A stretch of 64,000 bases of DNA from Pseudotabrizicola formosa (GCF_002900965.1 NZ_PJOM01000003.1:434001-498000), one strand, 5' to 3'; shown: positions 35,517 through 44,376, counted from the first letter of the stretch. Made by a program: numbers and translations. The notes: a model not told the origin generated them from the sequence alone.

Positions 35517-37343
35517 TCAGCCCTCCATCGCCTCCAGCTCATCGATAAAGCCCGCGATCATCGACAGGCCCTTGTCCCAGAATTTCGGATCCGAGGCATC
35601 CAGCCCGAAGGGAGCCAGCAACTCCTTGTGATGCTTCGACCCTCCGGCTTTCAGCATCTCGAAATATTTCGCCTCAAACTCCGGCAGGCCATCCTCGTAG
35701 GCCGCGTAAAGCGCATTGACCAGCCCATCGCCGAAGGCATAGGCATAAACGTAGAACGGCGAATGCACGAAATGCGGGATATAGGCCCAGAAGGTTTCAT
35801 AGCCGTCCATGAAATCAAAGGCATCACCCAGCGATTCCGCCTGCACGCTCATCCACAAGGCGTTGATGTCGTCCGGTGTCAGCTCGCCCTCGGCGCGCGC
35901 CGCGTGCAATTTGCACTCGAAGTCATAGAACGCAATCTGGCGGACAACCGTGTTGATCATATCTTCGACCTTGCCCGCCAGCAGAGTCTTGCGCTCGGCG
36001 GGGGTCTTCGCCTGATCCAGCAGCTTGCGGAAGGTCAGCATCTCGCCGAACACACTTGCCGTTTCGGCAAGCGTCAGCGGGGTCGATGACAAGAGCTCGC
36101 CTTGACCCGCCGCCAGGACCTGATGCACGCCATGCCCCAGTTCATGTGCCAGCGTCATCACGTCGCGCGGCTTGCCCAGATAATTCAGCATCACATAGGG
36201 ATGCACGGTCGACACTGTGGGATGCGCGAAGGCACCGGGCGCCTTGCCCGGCTTGACCCCGGCATCGATCCAGCCTTTGTCAAAAAACGGTCTGGCAATA
36301 TCTGCCATCTCCGGGGCAAAGCTGCCATAGGCGTCCAGCACCGTCTTGGTCGCTTCCTCCCAGCCGACCACACGCGGCGTTTCCAGTGCCAGTGGAGCGT
36401 TGCGGTCCCAGACCTGCAGCCGTTCCAGCCCCAGCCACTTCGCTTTCAAGCGGTAATAGCGGTGGCTCAGCTTCGGGTAGGCCGCAACCACCGCATTGCG
36501 CAGCGCCTCAACCACTTCCGGCTCGACGTGGTTCGACAGGTGCCGCCCGTGTTGCGGAGAAGGCATCTTGCGCCAGCGGTCGTGGATTTCCTTTTCTTTC
36601 GCCAGAGTGTTGTGAACCCGGGCAAACAGCTTGATGTTCTTGTCAAATACCACCGCCAAGGACCGTGCTGCGGCCTCGCGCTTGGTGCGGTCCGGGTCGG
36701 TCAGAAGGTTGAGCGTCGCCTCCAGGTTCAGCTCTTCCTCTTCCCCCTCGACCGTGAACATCAGACCGGCCATGGTCTCGTCGAACAGCTTGTTCCAGGC
36801 GCTGGCGCCCACCACGGATTCGTCGTGCAGGAATTTTTCCAACTCATCCGACAGCTGATGCGGCCGCATCGCGCGCATCCGGTCAAACACCGGCTTGTAG
36901 CGCGCCAGATCGACATTGGCAGAAATCAGGTCATCTAGGCGCGCGTCTTCCAGCCGGTTGAATTCGAGGCTGAAAAACACCAGCGGCGTGGTGAAGGTCG
37001 TGATCTTGTCCTGCACATCGGCCATGAACTTGGCGCGGTCGCTGTCCATGGTGTTCTGATAATAGCGCAGACCGGCAAAGGACATCAGCCGCCCGGCGGT
37101 GATATCGATCTGTTCATAAGCCCGCACACAATCCAGCAGGCCCTGCGCGTCCAGGTCAGCCAGCTTGCCCTCATAGGCGGCGGCAAACTCCGCACAGGCC
37201 GTCTCCAGCCAGCCCATATCTGCCGCAAACTCTTTGGACTCCGGCGAAGGATAAAGATCGCGCAAATCCCATTCGGGCAGGTTCCCAAACCCGCCAGAAG
37301 CTGCGTTGGCATCAAAAACGGGGCGGGGCATCGGCAGGGTCAT
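35517..37343 (-). CDS. pepF: M3 family oligoendopeptidase (PepF-like), internal start within the fused ORF
   Basis: Zinc metallopeptidase of 608 residues that cuts short peptides in the cytoplasm. The M3 active site is TLAHELGHGVHQ (HELGH, residues 400-404), with the third zinc ligand Glu expected in LAETASVFGEML. Helical substrate domain (YPSPESKEFAADMG onward) and typical total length (about 600) match PepF. The ATG at 37343 has an excellent AGGAAGG site with seven-base spacing, so independent translation is very likely even though the frame is also open into the upstream ligase. Confidence 0.9.
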   Translation of the reverse strand: MTLPMPRPVFDANAASGGFGNLPEWDLRDLYPSPESKEFAADMGWLETACAEFAAAYEGKLADLDAQGLLDCVRAYEQIDITAGRLMSFAGLRYYQNTMDSDRAKFMADVQDKITTFTTPLVFFSLEFNRLEDARLDDLISANVDLARYKPVFDRMRAMRPHQLSDELEKFLHDESVVGASAWNKLFDETMAGLMFTVEGEEEELNLEATLNLLTDPDRTKREAAARSLAVVFDKNIKLFARVHNTLAKEKEIHDRWRKMPSPQHGRHLSNHVEPEVVEALRNAVVAAYPKLSHRYYRLKAKWLGLERLQVWDRNAPLALETPRVVGWEEATKTVLDAYGSFAPEMADIARPFFDKGWIDAGVKPGKAPGAFAHPTVSTVHPYVMLNYLGKPRDVMTLAHELGHGVHQVLAAGQGELLSSTPLTLAETASVFGEMLTFRKLLDQAKTPAERKTLLAGKVEDMINTVVRQIAFYDFECKLHAARAEGELTPDDINALWMSVQAESLGDAFDFMDGYETFWAYIPHFVHSPFYVYAYAFGDGLVNALYAAYEDGLPEFEAKYFEMLKAGGSKHHKELLAPFGLDASDPKFWDKGLSMIAGFIDELEAMEG

Positions 37344-39197
37344 GGACCATCCTTCCTGAAAACTCTTTCTCTCAGATAGGGCCGCCGACACCTGAAAGAC
37401 AACCCACCGCCCATTTTCAGTCTTCAAATATCCTGTGGGTCCGGGGGGCGAAGCCCCCGTTTTTCCTTTATCGGCGGGCGAAGCCCCCGCTTTTCCTTTA
37501 TCGGCGGGCAAAGCCTCCGTTTTCCCTTTATCGGCGGGCGACGCCCCCGTTTGTCCTTTATCGGCGGGCAAAGCCCCTGTCTCTTTTTCTCCCGCCACCA
37601 GAAGCCCAGGCTCGGACACCTGCCGCAACATGTCGCGCAAGCCTTGCAGCGTGTCAATCTCTGCCACGCCCTTGTCCTTGCGCCAGCGCAGCATGCGCGG
37701 AAACCGCAAGGCGATACCGGATTTGTGGCGGGGGCTGGCCTGAATGCCTTCGAACCCGATTTCAAACACCAGCTCTGGCACCACACGGCGTACCGGGCCA
37801 AAGCGTTCCAGCGTGTGCTTGCCCACCCAGCGGGTGATTTCGGCAAATTCGGTATCGGTCAGGCCGGAATAGGCCTTGGTGAAAGGCACCAGATCATTGC
37901 CGTCACGCAGCGCAAAGGTGAAGTCGGTGAACAGGTTGGCCCGCCGCCCGTGGCCCGCCTGGGCATAGAGCATCACCGCATCAACGGTGAACGGGTCCAG
38001 CTTCCATTTCCACCAGTCGCCCCGCTTCCGCCCGGTGTGATAGGGCGACGACAACCGCTTGAGCATCAGCCCCTCGGCCATTCGGTCCCGCGCCTTTGCG
38101 CGAAGGGCGGTCAGGTCTGCCCAATCCCCTGACGCAACCGGAGAAGGCGAGAGCGGCAGGCCCGGCGGCAAGGCCGCAAGCAAGGCTTCCAGCCGCGCCC
38201 GGCGCTCTGATAGGGGCGCGTCGCGCAGGTCCGCGCCATCGGCTTCCAGCAGATCATAGGCCAGAAAATGCCCCGGTGTCTCGGCCAGCAGCTTTTTCGG
38301 CACGGTCTTGCGGCCAATGCGCTTTTGCAGCTCGGCAAAGGGCAGGGGGGCCGTGCCACCCCAAGCAACGATCTCGCCATCCAGCACCGTTCCGGGGGGC
38401 AGATGGTCTTGCAGCGGCGCAAATTCAGGAAAGCGGTCGGTGATCAGATCCTCGCCACGGCTCCAGATCGCAAAGGCCCCGGGCCGCGCGATGATTTGCC
38501 CCCGGATGCCATCCCATTTCCATTCGGCCAGCCAGTCGGTCGCCGGGCCCAGAGTGTCTGGCGCGGCCTCCAGCGGGCTGGCCAGCGCAAATGGGTAGGG
38601 CCGTGCTGCGCCATCTGATCCGCCCTCCTGCGTCAGATCGGCAAAGCGGGTGCGGGCGGGGTCCCAATCCCCCATCAGCCGGTGTGCCATCACCGCCTCT
38701 TCCACCCCCGTCGCCTGCGCCAGGGCCCGGGTCATCAACCCCCGGCTGACCCCCATGCGAAAGCCGCCGGTCAGCAGTTTGTTGAACAGGAACCGCTCAT
38801 CCGGCCCCAAAGCCGCCCAGGACGTGGTGACAAAGGCGCGGCGCTCGGCCTCTGGCCGTCCGGTCAGCGCAATCAGCGCGCGGAGGGTGCTGTCCAGCGA
38901 CGGGTCCGTTTCATGGGCCGGCAAAGGCAGCAGGCGGGCGATGGTTTCAGCAAGATCGCCGGCGATGGTGTAGGACTCTTCGAAGAGCCACAGCGGAACG
39001 CCTGCCTCTGCTGCCGCCCAGACGCGCAGTTCGGTGGCATTGACCGCCCGCTTCGGCCGACGGCCCGACAGAAGCGCAATGGTCCAGACCCGGTCGGCCT
39101 CGGGCGCGGTGCCGAAATAGCTGGCCAAGGCTGCGGTTTTTTCGCCGGTTTTGGTGGTGGCATCCAACGCGTTGAACAGGGCGGCGAAGCGTTTCAT
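35517..39197 (-). CDS. ATP-dependent DNA ligase with its frame running without a stop into an M3 oligoendopeptidase (1226-residue fused ORF)
   Basis: Residues 1-537 are a complete ATP-dependent DNA ligase of the exonuclease-associated type: N-terminal domain, adenylation motif EWKWDGIRG with Lys227, EIVAWGG, AEGLMLKRL, and an OB-fold with RVVPELVFEIGFEGIQ and RFPRMLRWRKDK. No stop follows. Instead residues about 540-585 are encoded by a 30-base tandem repeat (ten-residue units such as PADKGKTGAS), then about 30 residues of intergenic-looking sequence, then the peptidase from residue 619. Most likely the ligase lost its stop codon and the peptidase is still made from its own start at 37343; a true two-enzyme fusion is possible. 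The start overlaps the exonuclease stop by four bases. Confidence 0.75.
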   Translation of the reverse strand: MKRFAALFNALDATTKTGEKTAALASYFGTAPEADRVWTIALLSGRRPKRAVNATELRVWAAAEAGVPLWLFEESYTIAGDLAETIARLLPLPAHETDPSLDSTLRALIALTGRPEAERRAFVTTSWAALGPDERFLFNKLLTGGFRMGVSRGLMTRALAQATGVEEAVMAHRLMGDWDPARTRFADLTQEGGSDGAARPYPFALASPLEAAPDTLGPATDWLAEWKWDGIRGQIIARPGAFAIWSRGEDLITDRFPEFAPLQDHLPPGTVLDGEIVAWGGTAPLPFAELQKRIGRKTVPKKLLAETPGHFLAYDLLEADGADLRDAPLSERRARLEALLAALPPGLPLSPSPVASGDWADLTALRAKARDRMAEGLMLKRLSSPYHTGRKRGDWWKWKLDPFTVDAVMLYAQAGHGRRANLFTDFTFALRDGNDLVPFTKAYSGLTDTEFAEITRWVGKHTLERFGPVRRVVPELVFEIGFEGIQASPRHKSGIALRFPRMLRWRKDKGVAEIDTLQGLRDMLRQVSEPGLLVAGEKETGALPADKGQTGASPADKGKTEALPADKGKAGASPADKGKTGASPPGPTGYLKTENGRWVVFQVSAALSERKSFQEGWSMTLPMPRPVFDANAASGGFGNLPEWDLRDLYPSPESKEFAADMGWLETACAEFAAAYEGKLADLDAQGLLDCVRAYEQIDITAGRLMSFAGLRYYQNTMDSDRAKFMADVQDKITTFTTPLVFFSLEFNRLEDARLDDLISANVDLARYKPVFDRMRAMRPHQLSDELEKFLHDESVVGASAWNKLFDETMAGLMFTVEGEEEELNLEATLNLLTDPDRTKREAAARSLAVVFDKNIKLFARVHNTLAKEKEIHDRWRKMPSPQHGRHLSNHVEPEVVEALRNAVVAAYPKLSHRYYRLKAKWLGLERLQVWDRNAPLALETPRVVGWEEATKTVLDAYGSFAPEMADIARPFFDKGWIDAGVKPGKAPGAFAHPTVSTVHPYVMLNYLGKPRDVMTLAHELGHGVHQVLAAGQGELLSSTPLTLAETASVFGEMLTFRKLLDQAKTPAERKTLLAGKVEDMINTVVRQIAFYDFECKLHAARAEGELTPDDINALWMSVQAESLGDAFDFMDGYETFWAYIPHFVHSPFYVYAYAFGDGLVNALYAAYEDGLPEFEAKYFEMLKAGGSKHHKELLAPFGLDASDPKFWDKGLSMIAGFIDELEAMEG
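37442..37591. repeat. 30-base tandem repeat, about five copies, between ligase and peptidase
   Basis: The unit reads roughly CGGCGGGCGAAGCCCCCGCT plus TTTCCTTTAT, repeated head to tail at 37442, 37472, 37502, 37532 and 37562, the last one decayed. Each copy holds a GGGC-GAA-GCCC hairpin. Because 30 is a multiple of three, copy number changes keep the frame open on the minus strand, giving ten-residue repeats. Copies differ by a few substitutions, so the array is not brand new. It looks like a family of intergenic GC-hairpin repeats that has been absorbed into a coding frame. Confidence 0.9.
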
Positions 39198-40246
39198 GCT
39201 GTGTCCGCCCCCGTGTCTGACCCGGTGTCCGGCCCGGTGTCTGTGGCGGTGTCGGTATCGGCCTCATCGCCGCCAAATTCGGTCTGAACGATCCCGGCCT
39301 CATAGCCCTGTTCCTCCAGCCAACGGCGGAAGGGCGTGGTGTAGCCATGGGTGACAAAGACCCGTTCCGCCCCGGTGGCGCGGATCGCCGTGTTCAGGCC
39401 AGGCCAGTCGGCGTGGTCCGAAATGACAAAGCCGGTGCCCAAACCCCGGCGGCGGCGGATGCCGCGCAGCGCCATCCAGCCGCTGGCAAAGGCCTCGGCC
39501 GTTGGGCCAAAGCGTCGCGCCCAAGACGTGCCAAGCGCCGATGGGGGGGCGATGACCAATGCGCCGGGATGAGATTTCGCATCAATCCCGGGTGTGACGC
39601 GAAGTGTGGCGGGAAGGGGATAGCCCTGATCGCGCAGGATGCGCGTGGTTTCCTCGACTGCGCCATGGGTCAGGATCGGCCCGGCATCCGGCAATAATGT
39701 CATCAACCGCTGCGCCTTGCCCAGACCGTAAGCCGCCAAGATCGAAACCCGCCCCTGGGCCGCATTGGCCTGCCACCAGGCGGCAAGCTGATCGGCAATC
39801 ACATGTTGCGGCTGCCAGCGAAACAATGGCAGCCCGAAGGTGCATTCGGTGATGAACGTATGGCAGGGCACTGGCACGAATGCCTCGGACAACCCGTCAT
39901 CCTCGACCTTGTAATCGCCCGAGACGACCCAGACCTCACCACCGCGCTCCACCCGGATCTGCGCCGATCCAGGCACATGGCCGGCAGGGTGAAAGCTGAC
40001 CTTGACCCCACCGACCTGCCGGGTTTCGCCATAGGCGATGCCCTCGGCATGTATATCCCCCAACCGGTGCCGCATGACCGGCAGCGCAGCATGCGTGCAC
40101 AGATAGTGGCCGTGTCCCCATCGGGCGTGGTCGCTGTGGCCATGGGTGATAAGCGCCCGGTCTACGGGACGCCAGGGGTCGATGTAGAACCCGCCATCGG
40201 CGCAATAGATGCCGCGTTCGCTAAAACTGAGCAATTCTGAGGACAT
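39194..40246 (-). CDS. Ligase-associated DNA exonuclease (metallo-beta-lactamase fold)
   Basis: MBL/beta-CASP-like nuclease of 350 residues. The metal motif THGHSDHARWG (HxHxDH) is at residues about 34-44, with HPAGHVPGSAQI, SGDYK and SDHADWPGL following. This type of nuclease is encoded together with the ATP-dependent ligase, and in many genomes with a DEXH helicase and the phosphoesterase PdeM, as a DNA-repair set; neither partner is nearby here. The last 23 residues are Asp/Thr-rich with repeated DT pairs, encoded by a decayed 12-base repeat, and are probably disordered. The stop overlaps the ligase ATG (ATGA). Confidence 0.88.
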   Translation of the reverse strand: MSSELLSFSERGIYCADGGFYIDPWRPVDRALITHGHSDHARWGHGHYLCTHAALPVMRHRLGDIHAEGIAYGETRQVGGVKVSFHPAGHVPGSAQIRVERGGEVWVVSGDYKVEDDGLSEAFVPVPCHTFITECTFGLPLFRWQPQHVIADQLAAWWQANAAQGRVSILAAYGLGKAQRLMTLLPDAGPILTHGAVEETTRILRDQGYPLPATLRVTPGIDAKSHPGALVIAPPSALGTSWARRFGPTAEAFASGWMALRGIRRRRGLGTGFVISDHADWPGLNTAIRATGAERVFVTHGYTTPFRRWLEEQGYEAGIVQTEFGGDEADTDTATDTGPDTGSDTGADTA

Positions 40247-40416
40247 GACCAGAGCCTAGCACGTCCGGTCCAACGGGAAAGGTCACAGGACACATTCGCG
40301 CCGCACAAAATGCGGGCGAATGGGGGGAATACGGGCAGGAAATGCAGGCTCCCTCTTTCACAGATGGAAACGGCCTGATTAACTGACCCGTAAGGACGAG
40401 GGCACGGGGGCCGTTT

Positions 40417-41829
40417 GTGACAAGTTACTTCAATGAAATGTATCAGGGCAGCGCCGTGCGCGCACCCTATGCGCGGCTGCAAGACTGGATGACCTCCATG
40501 CCGGCCGAGTTGCGCCAGATGAAACAGGCCGAGGCTGAGGCACTGTTTCGCCGCATCGGGATTACATTTGCCGTCTATGGCGAGGGCGGAGATCCCGACC
40601 GCCTGATCCCGTTCGATATGTTTCCGCGCGTGTTTTCCGGGGCCGAATGGGCCAAGCTGGAGCGCGGCATCAAACAACGGGCGCGGGCACTGAATGCCTT
40701 TCTGGTCGATGTCTATGGCCGGGGCGAAATCGTGCGCGCAGGCCGCATTCCGGGCCGGCTGGTCTATCTGAACGAAGCCTATGAGAAATCGGTGGTGGGC
40801 TTTGTGCCACCCAAAGGCGTCTATTCCCATATTGTCGGCATCGACCTTGTCCGCACCGGGCCGGATGAGTTTTTCGTATTGGAGGACAATTGCCGAACGC
40901 CATCGGGTGTCAGCTACATGCTGGAAAACCGCGAGATCATGATGCGGATGTTCCCCGATCTGTTCCGCGAGAACCGGATCGAGCCGGTGGACAGCTATCC
41001 CGAAATCCTGCGCCGCACGCTGGCCTCGGTGGCTCCTGCAAAATGTGACCGCGACCCGACTGTCGTGATCCTGACGCCGGGCCATTTCAATTCGGCCTAT
41101 TATGAACATTCCTTCCTTGCCGATCTGATGGGCGTCGAACTGGTCGAAGGGCAGGATCTGTTTGTGGAAGGCGAGTTTGTGTTCATGCGCACCACCGAAG
41201 GCCCGCGCCGGGTGGATGTGATCTATCGCCGTCTGGATGACGCCTACATCGACCCTCTGTGCTTTCGACCCGATTCCATGCTGGGCATTCCGGGTCTGAT
41301 GGATGTGTACCGGTCCGGGGGGGTCAGCATCTGTTCGGCACCGGGGGCCGGCGTTGCCGATGACAAGGCGGTTTATACCTATGTGCCCGAAATGATCCGG
41401 TTCTATCTGGGCGAGGAGCCGATCCTGAAAAACGTGCCAACCTGGCAATGTGGCAAAGCGGATGATTGCAAATATGTGCTGTCCAACCTCAAGGATCTGG
41501 TGGTGAAGGAGGTCCATGGTTCGGGCGGCTACGGCATGCTGGTGGGGCCCAAGGCCTCGGCCGAGCAGGTCGAGCAGTTCCGAGCCCGCATCACTGCCAA
41601 CCCGCACAACTACATTGCCCAGCCCACGCTGGCGCTGTCCACCACACCGACCTTTGTGGCCGAAGGCATTGCGCCCCGTCATGTTGACCTGCGCCCCTAT
41701 TGCCTTGTGGGGGAACGGATCGAACTTGTGCCCGGTGGCCTGACCCGTGTGGCCCTGACCGAAGGATCGCTGGTGGTGAACTCGTCGCAGGGCGGGGGCG
41801 TCAAGGACACTTGGGTGCTGGCGGAGTGA
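40417..41829 (+). CDS. Circularly permuted ATP-grasp family protein
   Basis: A 470-residue protein with the DUF404/DUF407 circularly permuted ATP-grasp layout: DVYGRGEIVRAGRIP, VGIDLVRTGPDEFFVLEDNCRTPSGVSYMLENR, then LTPGHFNSAYYEHSFLAD and the later LVVKEVHGSGGYGMLVGP glycine-rich region. ATP-grasp enzymes ligate a carboxylate to an amine or thiol, so it may build a peptide-like bond. It heads the Anbu-associated run of genes. The start is GTG at 40417; an ATG at 40438 would shorten it by seven residues. The natural substrate of these proteins is unknown. Confidence 0.88.
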   Translation: MTSYFNEMYQGSAVRAPYARLQDWMTSMPAELRQMKQAEAEALFRRIGITFAVYGEGGDPDRLIPFDMFPRVFSGAEWAKLERGIKQRARALNAFLVDVYGRGEIVRAGRIPGRLVYLNEAYEKSVVGFVPPKGVYSHIVGIDLVRTGPDEFFVLEDNCRTPSGVSYMLENREIMMRMFPDLFRENRIEPVDSYPEILRRTLASVAPAKCDRDPTVVILTPGHFNSAYYEHSFLADLMGVELVEGQDLFVEGEFVFMRTTEGPRRVDVIYRRLDDAYIDPLCFRPDSMLGIPGLMDVYRSGGVSICSAPGAGVADDKAVYTYVPEMIRFYLGEEPILKNVPTWQCGKADDCKYVLSNLKDLVVKEVHGSGGYGMLVGPKASAEQVEQFRARITANPHNYIAQPTLALSTTPTFVAEGIAPRHVDLRPYCLVGERIELVPGGLTRVALTEGSLVVNSSQGGGVKDTWVLAE

Positions 41830-41836
41830 ACAGATC

Positions 41837-42787
41837 ATGCTGAGCAGAACCGCAGACAATCTTTTCTGGCTTGCCCGTTATCTGGAACGCGCAGAAACCT
41901 CGGCCAGATTGCTTGAGGTGGGGGCGCGCATCGCGTTGATGCCCTCCGCCGCAGGTTATCGCAACGAATGGGAATCGCTTTTGCACGCCAGTGGCACGGC
42001 CGATGGCTTTGCCAGGAAATACGGCGATGCCGTCCAGCGCAATCTGGAAAGCTGGTTCTTTTTCGATGCCGACAATCCGTCCTCGGTGATGTCCTGCATC
42101 ACGGCGGCGCGCGAAAACGGCCGTATCGTGCGCACTGCGCTGACCACGCAGGTTTGGGATGCCTTGAACACCGCCTTTCAGGACTTGCGCCAGTTGGAAC
42201 GCCGCCCCCGGTCTGAGCTTGACCTGTCGTTGCTGACCGACTGGACCATGCGCAACACCGCGCTGGTGCGCGGATCGATCGATGCCACGCTTTTGCGCAA
42301 TGATGGCTGGGATTTCCTGAACCTTGGCTATTATCTGGAACGCGCTGATAACACCGCGCGGCTGATGGATGTGAAATATTACGTCCTTTTGCCCAAGATC
42401 GAATTTGTCGGCTCGGGTCTCGACAATTACCAGTGGACCACGTTGTTGCGCGCCATGTCGTCGCACCGGGCGTTTCACTGGGCCTATGGCGGTGAGGTGA
42501 CGGCACCCAAGATCGCGCATTTCCTGATCCTGAACCCGCAATGTCCGCGCAGCCTGATCACCAGTGTCGAAGGCATGACCAACCATCTGGACCGGTTGGC
42601 GCGCGGCTATCAGCGCAAGACGCGCGCTCAGGAAAAGGCGCGCGGGATCCAGGCCGAACTGGCCGAATTGCGGGTCGAGGATATCTTCGAAGAAGGGCTG
42701 CACGAATTTCTCAGCCGTTTCATCGGGGATATGGCACAGGCCGGCTCTGTCATCCGTGACTGCTATCTGAATGGGGATGTGCGCTGA
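41837..42787 (+). CDS. Alpha-E domain protein (DUF403)
   Basis: All-helical protein of 316 residues. The N-terminus MLSRTADNLFWLARYLERAETSARLLEVG and the internal repeat of that pattern (LNLGYYLERADNTARLMDVKYY) are the alpha-E domain hallmarks. It always travels with the permuted ATP-grasp and transglutaminase-like genes and may be a scaffold or substrate-binding partner; no catalytic residues can be named. It begins seven bases after the ATP-grasp stop and its own stop overlaps the next ATG (TGATG). Confidence 0.88.
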   Translation: MLSRTADNLFWLARYLERAETSARLLEVGARIALMPSAAGYRNEWESLLHASGTADGFARKYGDAVQRNLESWFFFDADNPSSVMSCITAARENGRIVRTALTTQVWDALNTAFQDLRQLERRPRSELDLSLLTDWTMRNTALVRGSIDATLLRNDGWDFLNLGYYLERADNTARLMDVKYYVLLPKIEFVGSGLDNYQWTTLLRAMSSHRAFHWAYGGEVTAPKIAHFLILNPQCPRSLITSVEGMTNHLDRLARGYQRKTRAQEKARGIQAELAELRVEDIFEEGLHEFLSRFIGDMAQAGSVIRDCYLNGDVR

Positions 42788-43614
42788 TGCTGTTGAGTGT
42801 GGATCATGTCACTCGCTACTATTATGATCAGCCGGTGCGCGGCGTGGTGCAAAGCCATCGCCTGATGCCGTCGCAATGCGCCGGCCAGAAGCTGGTGAGC
42901 TGGAAGGTCAGCGTTAGCGATGGCCAGATGGGTGGCGGCTTCCGCGACGGCGCGGGCGATTGGGTGCAGGGCTGGACCGTGCTTGGCCCGGTGAATGAAA
43001 TCACCGTGCGGGTGACCGGGCAGATCGAAACGGTCGACATGGCCGGCGTGCTGCGCGGCCACAAGGAACTGACCCCGCCCGAGGCTTATCTGCGCAGCAC
43101 ACACCCGACCGAGGCCGATGCTGCCCTTGCCGCGCTTGCGGATGGGTTGGCACCGTTACAGGATGCGCTTGCCGCCGCGCATGAAATATCGGCCCGGGTG
43201 TCCGATGCAATCGTCTACACCTCCGACACCACCACTGCCCATACCACCGCCGCCGAGGCATTGGCGCAAGGCACTGGCGTCTGTCAGGATCAGGCCCATG
43301 CGGTGATTGCCGTAGCGCGCCACATCGGCCTGCCGGCACGCTATGTTTCGGGCTATCTTCTGGTCGGCGTCGATGGTGCCGCGGATGAGGCCGCGCATGC
43401 CTGGGCCGAGGTGTTCATTGCCGGTCTTGGCTGGGTGGGCTTTGATCCTGCCAACCGCTGCTGCCCGGACGACCGCTATATCCGGCTTGGGTCGGGTCTC
43501 GATTCGCTGCACGCCGCGATGATCCGGGGGATCGCGCGGGGGCAGGGCGAGGAAAGCCTTGATGTCTCGGTCACGGTGCAGGCCTCGCAAACGCAGTCGC
43601 AAACGCAGCAATAG
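42787..43614 (+). CDS. Transglutaminase-like protein
   Basis: Papain-like protein of 275 residues with an N-terminal beta domain (LSVDHVTRYYYDQPVRGVVQSHRLMPS) and the transglutaminase core: Cys in GTGVCQDQAHAVIAVARHIGLPARYVSGYL, His in EAAHAWAEVFI and Asp in GWVGFDPANRCC. All three catalytic residues are present, so it may be a peptidase or amide-forming enzyme. The C-terminus is a short Gln/Ser/Thr-rich tail coded by an imperfect repeat. Translationally coupled to the alpha-E gene. It has no signal peptide and is probably cytoplasmic. Confidence 0.88.
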   Translation: MLLSVDHVTRYYYDQPVRGVVQSHRLMPSQCAGQKLVSWKVSVSDGQMGGGFRDGAGDWVQGWTVLGPVNEITVRVTGQIETVDMAGVLRGHKELTPPEAYLRSTHPTEADAALAALADGLAPLQDALAAAHEISARVSDAIVYTSDTTTAHTTAAEALAQGTGVCQDQAHAVIAVARHIGLPARYVSGYLLVGVDGAADEAAHAWAEVFIAGLGWVGFDPANRCCPDDRYIRLGSGLDSLHAAMIRGIARGQGEESLDVSVTVQASQTQSQTQQ

Positions 43615-43710
43615 GTCCAGGTTTCGCGGTAGATTTCCCTTATTTTGCCGCGCTCTTGCCACATCCTCTGGGCAGCGTCCTGTCTGCGAGAGGGTCGCGA
43701 GGGATACACC

Positions 43711-44376
43711 ATGGCCTTGGCCTATGACTTTGACATTTTCAGGATCGTCCCTGATTTCGGGCCATCAGATCCGGCGCTTGCCGGGCTCTTGAAGGATGTG
43801 GGTGTCGCAGGGCCGCAGGATGCCGCCACGGTCGCTCTGTTTCGGGACCCGCGCACCGCCGCGGCGCTGCGCCGTGCGCCTTCCGGCCTGCGCAGTTATC
43901 TGCTGGACTCGGGCTTCGGGTTGAACACCTACTCCTCCGGTGCCCCGGCTGGCCGATACCCGCCCGGCGATGAAGCCGCGCGGCTGGACCTGATCCAGCG
44001 GCTGGCCGAAAATGCCCCCCGCTTTGCCTTGCCCCGGCCCGAGGACTGTGCCGAGGGCGGCGATGTGTTTCGTCTGGGAGCCTTTCTGGAGGCATTGGAG
44101 GCGGCGCGTCCCGATGACAGCGCGGCCGCAGGTACCCCGGTGCGGAATCCAAACCCCGATCAAAGCGCTGGGCGTGTGCTGCCCCGCCGCGGCTCTGCAC
44201 CACCCCGGTTTGAAACGCAGCCCCTGAGCGATGCGCCGCCACCGGCCGCCCAAAGCCCGGCCCGCCTGAATTTCTGGCAAAGCCGGTATTTCCGGATCGC
44301 TGCCGCCGCCGTTCTGATGCTTGGGGCGATGCAGATGGTCAGCGGCCCGGCACTTTCCGTCATTGCCAGCCTGTAA
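43711..44376 (+). CDS. Uncharacterised tail-anchored-like membrane protein inside the Anbu cluster
   Basis: I do not recognise this 221-residue protein. The first 90 residues look globular (YDFDIFRIVPDFGPSDPALAGLL onward), the middle (about 95-190) is rich in Ala, Pro and charged residues and probably disordered, and the C-terminus has a single hydrophobic segment (IAAAAVLMLGAMQMVSGPALSVIASL), which suggests a tail anchor facing the cytoplasm. The start at 43711 is preferred over an upstream codon that would add a Cys/Arg-rich stretch. It lies between the transglutaminase and Anbu genes, same strand, and may share their function. Confidence 0.65.
   Translation: MALAYDFDIFRIVPDFGPSDPALAGLLKDVGVAGPQDAATVALFRDPRTAAALRRAPSGLRSYLLDSGFGLNTYSSGAPAGRYPPGDEAARLDLIQRLAENAPRFALPRPEDCAEGGDVFRLGAFLEALEAARPDDSAAAGTPVRNPNPDQSAGRVLPRRGSAPPRFETQPLSDAPPPAAQSPARLNFWQSRYFRIAAAAVLMLGAMQMVSGPALSVIASL

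Noticed and set aside
37442-37591. CRISPR array suspicion for the 30-base repeat
   Set aside because: The repeats are head to tail with no spacers and lie within an open coding frame; no cas genes are present.
40162-41859. Long minus-strand frame opposite the ATP-grasp gene
   Set aside because: Shadow frame; low-complexity His/Arg-rich product.
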